Shown piece by piece: positions 43,522 to 51,194 of a stretch of 64,000 bases of DNA (position 1 is the stretch's first letter; each line of letters opens with the position of its first letter). The translations under genes and the position numbers were made by a program. Under the pieces are notes generated by a model. The model was given only the letters and a program-made list of their open reading frames with translations, was not told where the DNA came from and did not search any database. Location: NCBI RefSeq assembly GCF_030695035.1, contig NZ_JAUYTT010000020.1, positions 1-64,000 of the forward strand. The letters are read 5' to 3'. The DNA is from Frigidibacter sp. GTDB taxonomy: Bacteria > Pseudomonadota > Alphaproteobacteria > Rhodobacterales > Rhodobacteraceae.

Positions 43522-44282
43522 ACGATCACCCAGCCGCCATCGACATTCATTGTATGTCCGGTCATGTAGGATGCCGCATCAGAGGCAAGAAAGACCACTG
43601 CCGATGCGATCTCATGGGGCTGGCCCACGCGTTTCATCGGGATCTTGTATTCATAGAGGCCGGACATATAGGCCGCGTCCTGAACATAGCGGCGGGTCAT
43701 CTCGGTTTCGATATAGCCAGGGGCCACGGCGTTCACGCGGATGCCATGCGGGGCCAGATCTACCGCGAAATTCTTGGTGATCTGGATGACTGCCGCCTTG
43801 GTCCCGTCATAAGCCGAAGCGCCCGGCCCATCGACAACCATGCCGCCGATCGAGGCAAGATTGACGATCGCACCGCGGCGGCCCGTGTCGATCATCATGC
43901 GCCCGAATATCTGACTTAGCCGAAAGACTGCGCGAAAGTTCACTGCAGACGTGATGTCGAAATCCGCCATCGGATAGTCCAGCGCTGGGGCAGGGCGCGA
44001 GATCCCGGCGTTGTTCACCAGTATGTCGATGCCGCCGAGGTCTTCGCGGCAAAGTGTCGCAAAGGTGGTCACCTCGTCTTCCGATGTCACATCCAGCCGG
44101 TGGGCCGTGATCCGGTCGCGCAGCGGATCATCCGCAAAGGCCGCGCGCACTGCCTCGGGATCCAGATCGACAGCCAGCACCCGGGCACCAGCCTCGGCAA
44201 GCGCGTGTACCTGCGCGGCACCGAGCCCCCGGGCCGCGCCGGTCACCACCGCGATCCTGCCGTCCAGTCCGAAGCGCGACAT
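43518..44282 (-). CDS. SDR-family oxidoreductase
   Basis: 254 aa. It has TGAARGLGAAQVHALAEAG, NNAGISRPAPALDYP, catalytic Ser in NLASIGG, YDGTKAAVIQ (Tyr-x-x-x-Lys) and the C-terminal MNVDGGWVIV. It is a complete classical SDR, probably NAD-dependent given DLD after the second strand. It lies 80 nt downstream of the second decarboxylase-like gene on the same strand and likely acts in the same pathway on a hydroxy/keto intermediate. Confidence 0.9.
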   Translation of the reverse strand: MSRFGLDGRIAVVTGAARGLGAAQVHALAEAGARVLAVDLDPEAVRAAFADDPLRDRITAHRLDVTSEDEVTTFATLCREDLGGIDILVNNAGISRPAPALDYPMADFDITSAVNFRAVFRLSQIFGRMMIDTGRRGAIVNLASIGGMVVDGPGASAYDGTKAAVIQITKNFAVDLAPHGIRVNAVAPGYIETEMTRRYVQDAAYMSGLYEYKIPMKRVGQPHEIASAVVFLASDAASYMTGHTMNVDGGWVIV

Positions 44283-44362
44283 GATCTTCCTTCCCTTTCC
44301 GGTTCCGCGCCTTCGGCGCTGTGATGAAACGGACCGGCGGCGGACCGCCGGCCAGTAGGGAG

Positions 44363-45097
44363 TTAAAGATCGACGAGGATCTCACCGTACCCCAGGACGA
44401 AGCTGTAGCTGCTCAGTTCACCGCCCAGCACCTCGATCACGCCCAGATCCGCCATCGGATCCTGGGCCGAGCTTTCCAGATGCAGTTCGACCTTGCCGGT
44501 CACCCGGTCATGCAATGTGAAATCGGTCACGGCATTGCGGATCACCTGACGGCAGCCCTTCGAGACACCATCGGCCGGGGGTACCAGTTTCAGCTGGAAG
44601 CGCGGTTGCAGGACCGGCTTGTCGAAACCTGCTTCGGCTGGGGTGAAATCCACAGCGATGATCCGGGCGCCCCGCCGCACGACGCTGCCGGATACCTTGC
44701 CGTCTGCGGCAAAGGTCATTGGCACATCGGCTATCTTTTTCGGATAGCCCCAGATCTCGCGTCCGGCGGCCATGGAGTCGTCGGTCTCGACATATTCAAA
44801 GGCCACATGCCCGCCCGTCTGCCCGTCATAGCTGACCGGAATGACGATCCCGCCCTCGTTATACCGCCCCAGCGGGCCGGCATCGGGGGATTCCATCACG
44901 AAGACCTCGCAAATCTCCCCGGCAAGGGAGAACTCGTCGGGGAGGAACAGCGCCAGCTTTGCCGGATCACACTTGCAGAATGCGGAGATCTTGCGGACAT
45001 TGCGGTATTGATAGGGCGGATCCTGAAACAGGGGCGCCGCATTCGGGATGGTATAGGCTTTGGTCACGGTATAGGTCCGTTTGCTATGATCGTTCAT
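44363..45097 (-). CDS. Acetoacetate decarboxylase superfamily protein 2
   Basis: 244 aa. Lys120-Lys121 lies in GREIWGYPKKIADV, and Glu81 in RYNEGGIVIPVSYDG fits the catalytic Glu76 position of clostridial acetoacetate decarboxylase. The Arg29 position is not Arg by my alignment (Val34, with Arg35 beside it). It is a paralogue of the protein at 36938, with better-conserved active site. A 20-bp palindrome overlaps its start codon. No ribosome site lies at normal distance: GGGAAAGAG is 12 nt or more away, with the palindrome arm between. Confidence 0.85.
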   Translation of the reverse strand: MNDHSKRTYTVTKAYTIPNAAPLFQDPPYQYRNVRKISAFCKCDPAKLALFLPDEFSLAGEICEVFVMESPDAGPLGRYNEGGIVIPVSYDGQTGGHVAFEYVETDDSMAAGREIWGYPKKIADVPMTFAADGKVSGSVVRRGARIIAVDFTPAEAGFDKPVLQPRFQLKLVPPADGVSKGCRQVIRNAVTDFTLHDRVTGKVELHLESSAQDPMADLGVIEVLGGELSSYSFVLGYGEILVDL

Positions 45098-45109
45098 TTT
45101 AATGAACGA
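45090..45109. promoter_or_regulatory. Perfect 20-bp palindrome over the start codon of the second decarboxylase-like gene
   Basis: Arms TCGTTCATT and AATGAACGA flank a central TT. The start codon (45095-45097, minus strand) lies inside the left arm. The next regulator is the IclR gene at 45510. Binding here would block initiation directly, or the palindrome could fold in the mRNA. Confidence 0.7.
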
Positions 45110-45509
45110 CTCTTTCCCGAGTCTGTCAACATAATTTCAGGGGCGCCAGAGAGGCGGCGCGTGGCCATCACCAGGCGGGCCCGTGCGACACCAGCCGCGC
45201 AGGGCAGGACTGACTATCCCTTGTGAAAACAGGCGAAGGACCGACGCGGCGCCGTACCCCGACCAAACGTCATTGGACATAGCCTCGCCGGCGGACGCGT
45301 GAGAGAGCCAGTGCCTTCGCGGTAAGGAAGCCGCGTAGGGCAAGTGGCATGCTTGTCGCTGCCTTAGGACTGGCCCGCAGCTTGTTGAGCAACGGCGGCT
45401 CGGCCAAAGAGCGGTGGCAAGTCAGATGCAGCGCGAATATGGTGGCTTAACCGAAGCAAAAACAGCGCCCTGCGGACAATCGTCTTGGTATGCAAGACCT
45501 GAGGATGAA
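45110..45509. other. Intergenic region between the decarboxylase-like gene and IclR gene
   Basis: 400 bases without a gene I can support. An open frame extends upstream of the IclR start to 45414 but lacks a ribosome site and family similarity. It presumably holds the two divergent promoters. Nothing else is evident beyond the palindrome at 45090. Confidence 0.45.
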
Positions 45510-46322
45510 ATGGCCGACGATCTAGATCCACAAGCAGGATTCCCTGCTGAAATCGATCTGGACCGGCGTCTCTATGTTCAAGCGGTCGAGCGCAACATGA
45601 CGATCTTGCAGTCCTTCGATGGGGGGCGACGTCTGTTGACCCTGTCCGAGATCGCCGAACGCAGCGGGATCGGGCGAAGCGCCGTACAACGCATCGTCTA
45701 CACCCTGGCGCATTTGGGATTCTTGCGCCGCGACGACTCGACCCAGCAGTTCGGGCTGTCGTCGCAGATGCTGCAGATCTGCGAAGGGCTTTTCGGAAGC
45801 GCGAATGCCGGGCCGGAAATTCTGTCTGCCTTGCAGGTGTTGGCGAGTGAAACCGGCGAGTCCGCCGCCTGGGTCGGGCGCGAAGCCGACGAGATCGTCA
45901 TCCTGCAATCGGTGCGGAGCCGCCATTACAGCCATGTCAGCCTGCCGATCGGAAAGCGCTTCGGCGTGGTGACCGCGGCCTCTGGCCAAGTCTTCCTGGC
46001 ATATGAGGATCCCAAGGAGGCCGAAGCGATTTTCGCCCGGACAGGCGGCAACGCCCGGGAACGGCTGAACATCAGGGATTTCGCGGCCTATTCGCAGCTG
46101 CTGGATCTGGTGAAATCCCGTGGCTACGCCCTGACGGAAAAGGCCGAGGATCTTTACAGCGTATCCATGTCGGTCGGCGTCATCGGCGCTGACGGGCGCC
46201 CCGTCGGCGCGGTCAACGTCTCGGCGCTGCAAAGCAGGCTGCCCAAGGCGGAGGCCGAGGCGCGGCTGCTGGCGCCCATGCGAGCGGCGGCCGCCCGGAT
46301 TGGCCGGGCGCTCGGGCTTTAG
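45510..46322 (+). CDS. IclR-family transcriptional regulator
   Basis: 270 aa from ATG 45510, which has GAGGA 4 nt upstream. The winged helix is RNMTILQSFDGGRRLLTLSEIAERSGIGRSAVQRIVYTLAHLGFL; the effector domain contains PIGKRFGVVTAASGQVFLAY and SVGVIGADGRPVGAVNVSA. It is convergent, with 1 bp between stops, with another IclR gene. It may control the divergent decarboxylase/SDR unit via the palindrome at 45090, or the acyl-CoA module. Confidence 0.87.
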   Translation: MADDLDPQAGFPAEIDLDRRLYVQAVERNMTILQSFDGGRRLLTLSEIAERSGIGRSAVQRIVYTLAHLGFLRRDDSTQQFGLSSQMLQICEGLFGSANAGPEILSALQVLASETGESAAWVGREADEIVILQSVRSRHYSHVSLPIGKRFGVVTAASGQVFLAYEDPKEAEAIFARTGGNARERLNIRDFAAYSQLLDLVKSRGYALTEKAEDLYSVSMSVGVIGADGRPVGAVNVSALQSRLPKAEAEARLLAPMRAAAARIGRALGL

Positions 46323-46323
46323 C

Positions 46324-47055
46324 TCAGCCCAGAAGCAGTTCGCTAGCGCTCCGGCTCGCCTCGAGCAGGGGGGGCACGACCAGCTTCTGCGCCTCGTCCG
46401 GGGTCATCCGGTCGCGCAGGATCGACACGTTGATCACTGCGATGATGTTGCCCCTGACGTCCTTGACAGGCGCCGCCACCGACAGGCTGCCTCGGTCAAG
46501 CTCGGCTTCGGCCATGGCCCAGCCTCGTGCCAACGCCTCCAAACCCACTTGCGAGGGCGCCGTCTGGCCCAGAAGAAACAGCCCGGCGCAGGACCCCGCA
46601 AGGCCGATCCGCGTGCCGACCGGAAGCACGATGGCGGTTCTGTTCGGGCTGGGAACGGTGCCGATGACGACGGCCGCAGCGCCGTCACGCTCCAGCCACG
46701 ACACCGTCTCGCCGGTCTTCTCGGTCAGGCGCGAGAGAAGGTGAAAGGACCGCTCCAGCGCCGAATTGGCCGACAGGATGCTGCGCACGAACAGGAAGGC
46801 GCGGTTCGACAGCTGGTAGCGCAAGGTCTTGGGATCGCGCTTGAGGTATTGCAGCACCTCGAGCGTGTGGACAAACCGCTGCGTGGCACTGCGCCCCAGC
46901 CCCGTGCGTTCGGTCAGCTGCTGAAGCGTCATGGCAGGCTCGCCCGCATTGAAGGCCTCGAGAACCACCATCGCCTTGCGAACCGACTGGATGAACAGCC
47001 GGGGATCAGCCCCGGCAGGGTCGCGGTCGGTATCGACCACGGGTGGCTTGGTCAT
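46324..47055 (-). CDS. IclR-family transcriptional regulator
   Basis: 243 aa. The winged helix includes KAMVVLEAFNAGEPAMTLQQLTERTGLGRSATQRFVHTLEVLQYL; the effector domain includes LPVGTRIGLAGSCAGLFLLG and SVAAPVKDVRGNIIAVINVS. It is last in the minus operon after the crotonase-fold and acyl-CoA ligase genes, so it is the probable regulator of that operon and the divergent TctBA genes. Confidence 0.87.
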   Translation of the reverse strand: MTKPPVVDTDRDPAGADPRLFIQSVRKAMVVLEAFNAGEPAMTLQQLTERTGLGRSATQRFVHTLEVLQYLKRDPKTLRYQLSNRAFLFVRSILSANSALERSFHLLSRLTEKTGETVSWLERDGAAAVVIGTVPSPNRTAIVLPVGTRIGLAGSCAGLFLLGQTAPSQVGLEALARGWAMAEAELDRGSLSVAAPVKDVRGNIIAVINVSILRDRMTPDEAQKLVVPPLLEASRSASELLLG

Positions 47056-47097
47056 GGCGGATTGTCCCTTGGCGGAAGTACGGCTCTGGACGGCTTA

Positions 47098-47898
47098 TCA
47101 ATTCCCGCTGAACTTCGGCAGTCTTTTTGCCTTGAAGGCCGCGGTTCCCTCGCGCCGGTCCGCGCTTTGCTCTGCTTGATGAGAGAGCTGCTCGACCTCG
47201 CTTCGCACGAGGTCCAGCGTGCCGTTGGCGACAGCGTTCAGCGCCAGCTTCGAGGCCCGGACCGAGAGGGGGGCGCTGTGGGCAAAGTCCTTCGCAAGCT
47301 CGCGGGCCGCCCCCAACCCGCTGCTTTCGCCAGACCCCATTGCCAACCCCGCAGCGACGGCGCGAGCAGCGTCGATCTTCTGGCCGGCATAGAGCATGTA
47401 GCGCGCGAAGCTGTCGCCGACGATATGGGCCAGAAGCGCGGTGCTGTCTGCGGGATAGACCAGACCCAGCCGGGCCGGCGGAACCGCGAACGAGGCACCC
47501 TGGCCCGCAACCCGGAAGTCGGCGCGCAGGGCGAGGGTGCAGCCGCCGCCGATGCAGGGCCCGTCGATGGCTGCGATGACAGGGAAGGGGACAGCGCTGA
47601 TCGCGGCGTAGCAGCGCATGATCGTGTCCCAGTAGTCCCGCCGCGCGGCTGGATCGTCCTGCACGGCCGCGAAGGCAGGGATGTCATCCCCGGCGCAAAA
47701 GGCACCCGGGACGCCCGTCACGATCAGGCAGCGCAGGGTCTTGTCGGCAGCCAGGCGCGTGAGCGCCGCGCCAAGCGCGTGCCATCCAGCGCGGTCCAGC
47801 GCATTGCGCTTGTGCGGACGATCGATGACCACCGTGGCGACCACACCGCCATCTTGATCGACCCTGACATAGTCGCAGCCGTCGACCGCCGCGCTCAT
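47098..47898 (-). CDS. Enoyl-CoA hydratase/isomerase (crotonase) family protein lacking both catalytic Glu residues
   Basis: 266 aa crotonase fold with the CoA oxyanion-hole segments PGAFCAGDDIPAFAAV and IDGPCIGGGCTLALRADF. The positions of the two hydratase glutamates are Thr121 (GGGCT for GGGCE) and Pro141 (FAVPPARLG for FGQPEILLG), so classic hydration is unlikely. Isomerase, thioesterase or decarboxylase-type chemistry on a CoA thioester is more plausible. The start overlaps the acyl-CoA ligase stop by 4 nt. Confidence 0.87.
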   Translation of the reverse strand: MSAAVDGCDYVRVDQDGGVVATVVIDRPHKRNALDRAGWHALGAALTRLAADKTLRCLIVTGVPGAFCAGDDIPAFAAVQDDPAARRDYWDTIMRCYAAISAVPFPVIAAIDGPCIGGGCTLALRADFRVAGQGASFAVPPARLGLVYPADSTALLAHIVGDSFARYMLYAGQKIDAARAVAAGLAMGSGESSGLGAARELAKDFAHSAPLSVRASKLALNAVANGTLDLVRSEVEQLSHQAEQSADRREGTAAFKAKRLPKFSGN

Positions 47899-49478
47899 GC
47901 CTTGGCCTTGCTCTTGGAGATGACGCGGCCCGAGGCTTCGAGGTCCCAGACATCCTCAACGGACCGGGACAGCTCTTTCTTGCGGATCCGCTGCGTCGGT
48001 GTCTTGGGGAATTCGCCGATCTGTTCGATATAGCGGGGCACCTGATAATAGGGCATCCGCGCCTCGCAGAAGTCGATCAGCTCCATCTGGTCAAGGCTGG
48101 CGCCATCGACCAGACGCACCACGATCTTCAGGTCGTCCTCGCCAAGCTCGCTCGGCACGCCGATCAGGGCGCATTCCGCAATGCTTGGGTGCTTGCTGAC
48201 GACCTGCTCCACCTCCCAGGCAGAGATGTTGATGCCCCGGCGGCGCAGCATCTCTTTCTTGCGGCCGGCGTAAAAGAAGAACCCGTCCTCATCCCGGCGC
48301 GCCAGATCGCCGGTCAGCAGCCAGCCGCCCCGCTGCGTCTCGGCCGTCGTGGCCTCGTTGCGGTAGTAGCCGATGAACCCCAGCTCGGGCTGGTTGGCGC
48401 GTGCCACGATCTCACCGACCTCGCCCGCGGGAACCTCGGCCCCGGCATCATCGACGACCTTGATGTCATAGAGCGACAGCGGCAGTCCGCAGGACCCGAC
48501 GCGGCGGTCCACGTTGATCATCACGAAGGTGATCAACTCGGACAGGCCATAGCCTTCGCGCAGGGTGACGCCAAAGCGCTCTTCGACGTCCTTCCAGATC
48601 TCGGGCGGGCATCCGCCGCCCCAGGCGATGCGCACGGCATGGTCGCGGTCACGGTCACTGGGGGGCTGCTTCAGCAGCAGGGGCAACACGCCGCCGAGAT
48701 AGTGGATATGGGTGACCCCGTGCTGGCGCACGTCGTTCCAGAAGTTCGAGGCGCTGAAGCGTTCCACCATCGCCAGGGTGATCTTGCCCAGAACCGCCGC
48801 GATGACGACGGCGACCCCGGCGCCGTGGTGCAACGGTTCCCACAGCAAGAACACATCGCCGGGGCGCGCGGAGGTGACCTTCAGCACCGCCAAGGGGCCG
48901 GCGCGCAGGGTCCGGTCGGATTTCAGCACGCCCTTGGGGGCGCCGGTCGTGCCCGAGCTTGGGGTGAGGGCAAGGATATCGTCCGGGCCGAAGGCCACGG
49001 TCGGTTCTGCCTCGCTTGCCGCCGCCACGAGGGTCTCGAAGCTGTCCTCGCCCGGGGCGCCGCGCCAGAGGAGTTTGGGGGCGGAGACCTCTGCAAAGAC
49101 CTCGTCCAATTGCTCGCGATAGGGCTCGTCCGCGATCAGCGCCGACAGGTCATAGGCGGTGAAGTAATGGGCCAGCGAAGGGCCCTTGGCATGCACGTTG
49201 ACCGGCACCCGCACCAGCCCCGCCTTCATGGTGGCGAAGATCGCGATGATATGGTCGGGATGGCTGGGCAGCATCAGGCCCACCCGGTCCCCGGGGCGCA
49301 GCCCGCTGGCAAGAAGCGCATTCGCAACGCGGTTCGCCGAGGCGTTGATCTGGGCGATGGTATAGGTCTCGTCGCGAAACTTCAGAAACGGGGCCTCCGG
49401 TTCTTCCGCGGCCCGGCGGGCAAGGGTGTCGCGAAACAGGACAGAGTCAACGAGGTCCATCGGTACGGAGTTGCGCAT
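47895..49478 (-). CDS. AMP-dependent acyl-CoA ligase
   Basis: 527 aa ANL-superfamily enzyme. The P-loop is LTPSSGTTGAPKGVLKS, motif WEPLHHGAGVAVV, A5 GYGLSEL, A7 WLLTGDLARRDEDGFFFYAGRKKEMLRRRG and a C-terminal Lys in TPTQRIRKKEL. It activates a carboxylic acid as its CoA thioester. ATG at 49478 is preferred (GAAAGA 7 nt upstream) over the frame start at 49508. Size resembles carnitine/crotonobetaine-CoA and short aryl-CoA ligases. The partner crotonase and TTT receptor suggest an imported organic acid. Confidence 0.87.
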   Translation of the reverse strand: MRNSVPMDLVDSVLFRDTLARRAAEEPEAPFLKFRDETYTIAQINASANRVANALLASGLRPGDRVGLMLPSHPDHIIAIFATMKAGLVRVPVNVHAKGPSLAHYFTAYDLSALIADEPYREQLDEVFAEVSAPKLLWRGAPGEDSFETLVAAASEAEPTVAFGPDDILALTPSSGTTGAPKGVLKSDRTLRAGPLAVLKVTSARPGDVFLLWEPLHHGAGVAVVIAAVLGKITLAMVERFSASNFWNDVRQHGVTHIHYLGGVLPLLLKQPPSDRDRDHAVRIAWGGGCPPEIWKDVEERFGVTLREGYGLSELITFVMINVDRRVGSCGLPLSLYDIKVVDDAGAEVPAGEVGEIVARANQPELGFIGYYRNEATTAETQRGGWLLTGDLARRDEDGFFFYAGRKKEMLRRRGINISAWEVEQVVSKHPSIAECALIGVPSELGEDDLKIVVRLVDGASLDQMELIDFCEARMPYYQVPRYIEQIGEFPKTPTQRIRKKELSRSVEDVWDLEASGRVISKSKAKA

Positions 49479-49594
49479 CGCCAATCTTTCGTTCGTAGAG
49501 GGCGCCATCGGGCACCGCAGGGCTCAATCAGGCGCCCGGCCCGGACAGGAGTGTCGGGGCCGGGCGGAAGCTCAGTAGGGGCAGTCTTGGCGCG

Positions 49595-50569
49595 TCACTC
49601 GGCTTCGATCTGGGCGACCAATTCAGCCCAGAGGTCGATTTCCGCAACATAGGCCGCATCCGGATCTTCGCTGACCAGCGCGTTCGGGATGATGCCGCGG
49701 TCGAGCATCATCTGCGAAAACTCGGGGCTTGCCACCATCGCCGCGAGGTTCTCGCGCAGCGCGGCGAGGATGCCGGCATCTATCCCGGCAGGCGCCAGCA
49801 GGCCGTAGACGGATGCGACAGCGAACCCCTCGAGCCCAGCTTCGGCGGCAGTCGGCACATCCGGCAGGTTCTGGACCCGCTCCTCAACGGCAACGGCCAG
49901 GGCCTTGATGGTGCCCGCCTCAATCTGCGGCTGCGCGGTCGGCAGGGTGGCGATCATCAGCGGGACGCGGCCCGCTGCGACGTCGGTCATGGCCGGTGCG
50001 CCGCCGGTATAGGGGATGTGCCGCAGCTCGATCCCCGCCGCCTGCGCAAAGGCCAGCGCGCCCAGGTGTTCGGTCGACCCGACGCCCGAGGACGCATAGG
50101 CCAGCGGCTGTTCCTGGGTTTTTGCATACTCGATCAGCTCGGCAACCGTTGTCGCGGGAACCGAGGCACTGGCGACCAGAACCAGCGGCACCTGACCGAC
50201 GAGGCCGACCGGCTGCAGATCGGCCTTCAGGTCATAACCCCCGACGCCGGGTTCCATCGCTGCGGTGATCGCGTTGCTGGTCACCGAGGTGAAGAGGAAC
50301 GTGTAGCCGTCGGGCGCGGCGTTCTTCACGAACTGGATGCCGATGGCGGCCGAGGCGCCGGGGCGGTTTTCGACCACGAAGTTCTGGCCGAACAGCTTCG
50401 ACAGGCCCTCTGCCGAGACCCGGCCGACATAGTCGACGGCGCCGCCGGCATTGTAGGGCACGACGATCCGCGAGGGCTTGGACGGGTAGTCCTGCGCGCT
50501 GACAGGGGCGGTGGTGGTGATCAGGGCCATGGCCGTGACGGCAAGGCCGCTTAGCAGTTTATAGAGCAT
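49595..50569 (-). CDS. TTT transporter periplasmic receptor (TctC/Bug family)
   Basis: 324 aa with a signal peptide ending near APVSAQ (residue about 26). The Bug motifs are YPSKPSRIVVPYNAGGAVDYVGR, NFVVENRPGASAAIGIQ and YTGGAPAMTDVAAGRVPLM. GAGGAC precedes the ATG. It heads the minus-strand operon receptor / acyl-CoA ligase / crotonase / IclR, while its membrane subunits TctB and TctA are encoded divergently, a less common split arrangement. Confidence 0.9.
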   Translation of the reverse strand: MLYKLLSGLAVTAMALITTTAPVSAQDYPSKPSRIVVPYNAGGAVDYVGRVSAEGLSKLFGQNFVVENRPGASAAIGIQFVKNAAPDGYTFLFTSVTSNAITAAMEPGVGGYDLKADLQPVGLVGQVPLVLVASASVPATTVAELIEYAKTQEQPLAYASSGVGSTEHLGALAFAQAAGIELRHIPYTGGAPAMTDVAAGRVPLMIATLPTAQPQIEAGTIKALAVAVEERVQNLPDVPTAAEAGLEGFAVASVYGLLAPAGIDAGILAALRENLAAMVASPEFSQMMLDRGIIPNALVSEDPDAAYVAEIDLWAELVAQIEAE

Positions 50570-50588
50570 GTTCAGTCCTCACTATTGG

Positions 50589-50605
50589 ATTGCAATTATT
50601 GTAAT
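50589..50605. promoter_or_regulatory. Inverted repeat in the divergent TctC/TctB promoter region
   Basis: ATTGCAAT-T-ATTGTAAT, 7 of 8 arm positions complementary, in an AT-rich island 20 bp upstream of the receptor start. It is a candidate operator for the IclR regulator at 46324, shared by the two divergent halves of the transporter. Confidence 0.45.
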
Positions 50606-50734
50606 TATTTTTTTGATGGTGAGAAAGTTGGATGCTACTGTCAAGCGGCAAGCGAAGATTGCGCGACGCGTTGCCGCAGTCAGACTTTCGCAGAGAATAA
50701 TAATCTGTTTTCCAGCAAGGGGATGAAGGTCGTG

Positions 50735-51193
50735 ATGGCTGATTTGCCAGAGAAATTCCGGTCCCGGGACTCGGTCGCGGGCTTGGGTATTGCCGCCATC
50801 GGCGGCGTCTTTGCCCTCGGAGCGCTGCGATTCGGGACAGGCACGCTGACCGAGATGGGGGCAGGCTTTTTTCCCTTCGCCGCAGGACTGATCGCAATTC
50901 TTCTGGGGTTTGCGGTTTTTGTGAGCGCTTGGCGAAAACCCCCTGTCCCGATCACGCGCCCGGCCGTGCGGGCCGTGCTGTTCGTGACGGCCAGCGTCGT
51001 GGTCTTCGCGCTGACGATCGATCGCCTGGGCTTGCTGCCCGCGATTGTGCTGTGCGGCATCATCAGCGCCCTCGCGGATCGCAGCACCAGGCTGCACGAG
51101 GCTGCGCTGCTCGCGGTCTCACTCGCCATCGGCATCTGGCTGGTCTTCGTCCAACTGCTGGGGATGCCCATTCCAGCTGTAGCGGGGGTCTGA
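50735..51193 (+). CDS. TTT transporter small membrane subunit (TctB)
   Basis: 152 aa with four helices. The TctB pattern is RFGTGTLTEMGAGFFPFAAGLIAILLG near the N-terminus, with two C-terminal helices around ALTIDRLGLLPAIVLCGIISALAD. ATG at 50735 has GAAGG 5 nt upstream; earlier in-frame starts lack a spaced ribosome site. TctA follows directly, its ATG 1 nt after this stop. Confidence 0.85.
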   Translation: MADLPEKFRSRDSVAGLGIAAIGGVFALGALRFGTGTLTEMGAGFFPFAAGLIAILLGFAVFVSAWRKPPVPITRPAVRAVLFVTASVVVFALTIDRLGLLPAIVLCGIISALADRSTRLHEAALLAVSLAIGIWLVFVQLLGMPIPAVAGV

Positions 51194-51194
51194 G

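Noticed and set aside
46300-48033. 577-codon plus-strand open frame
   Set aside because: Shadow of the IclR and crotonase genes on the minus strand.
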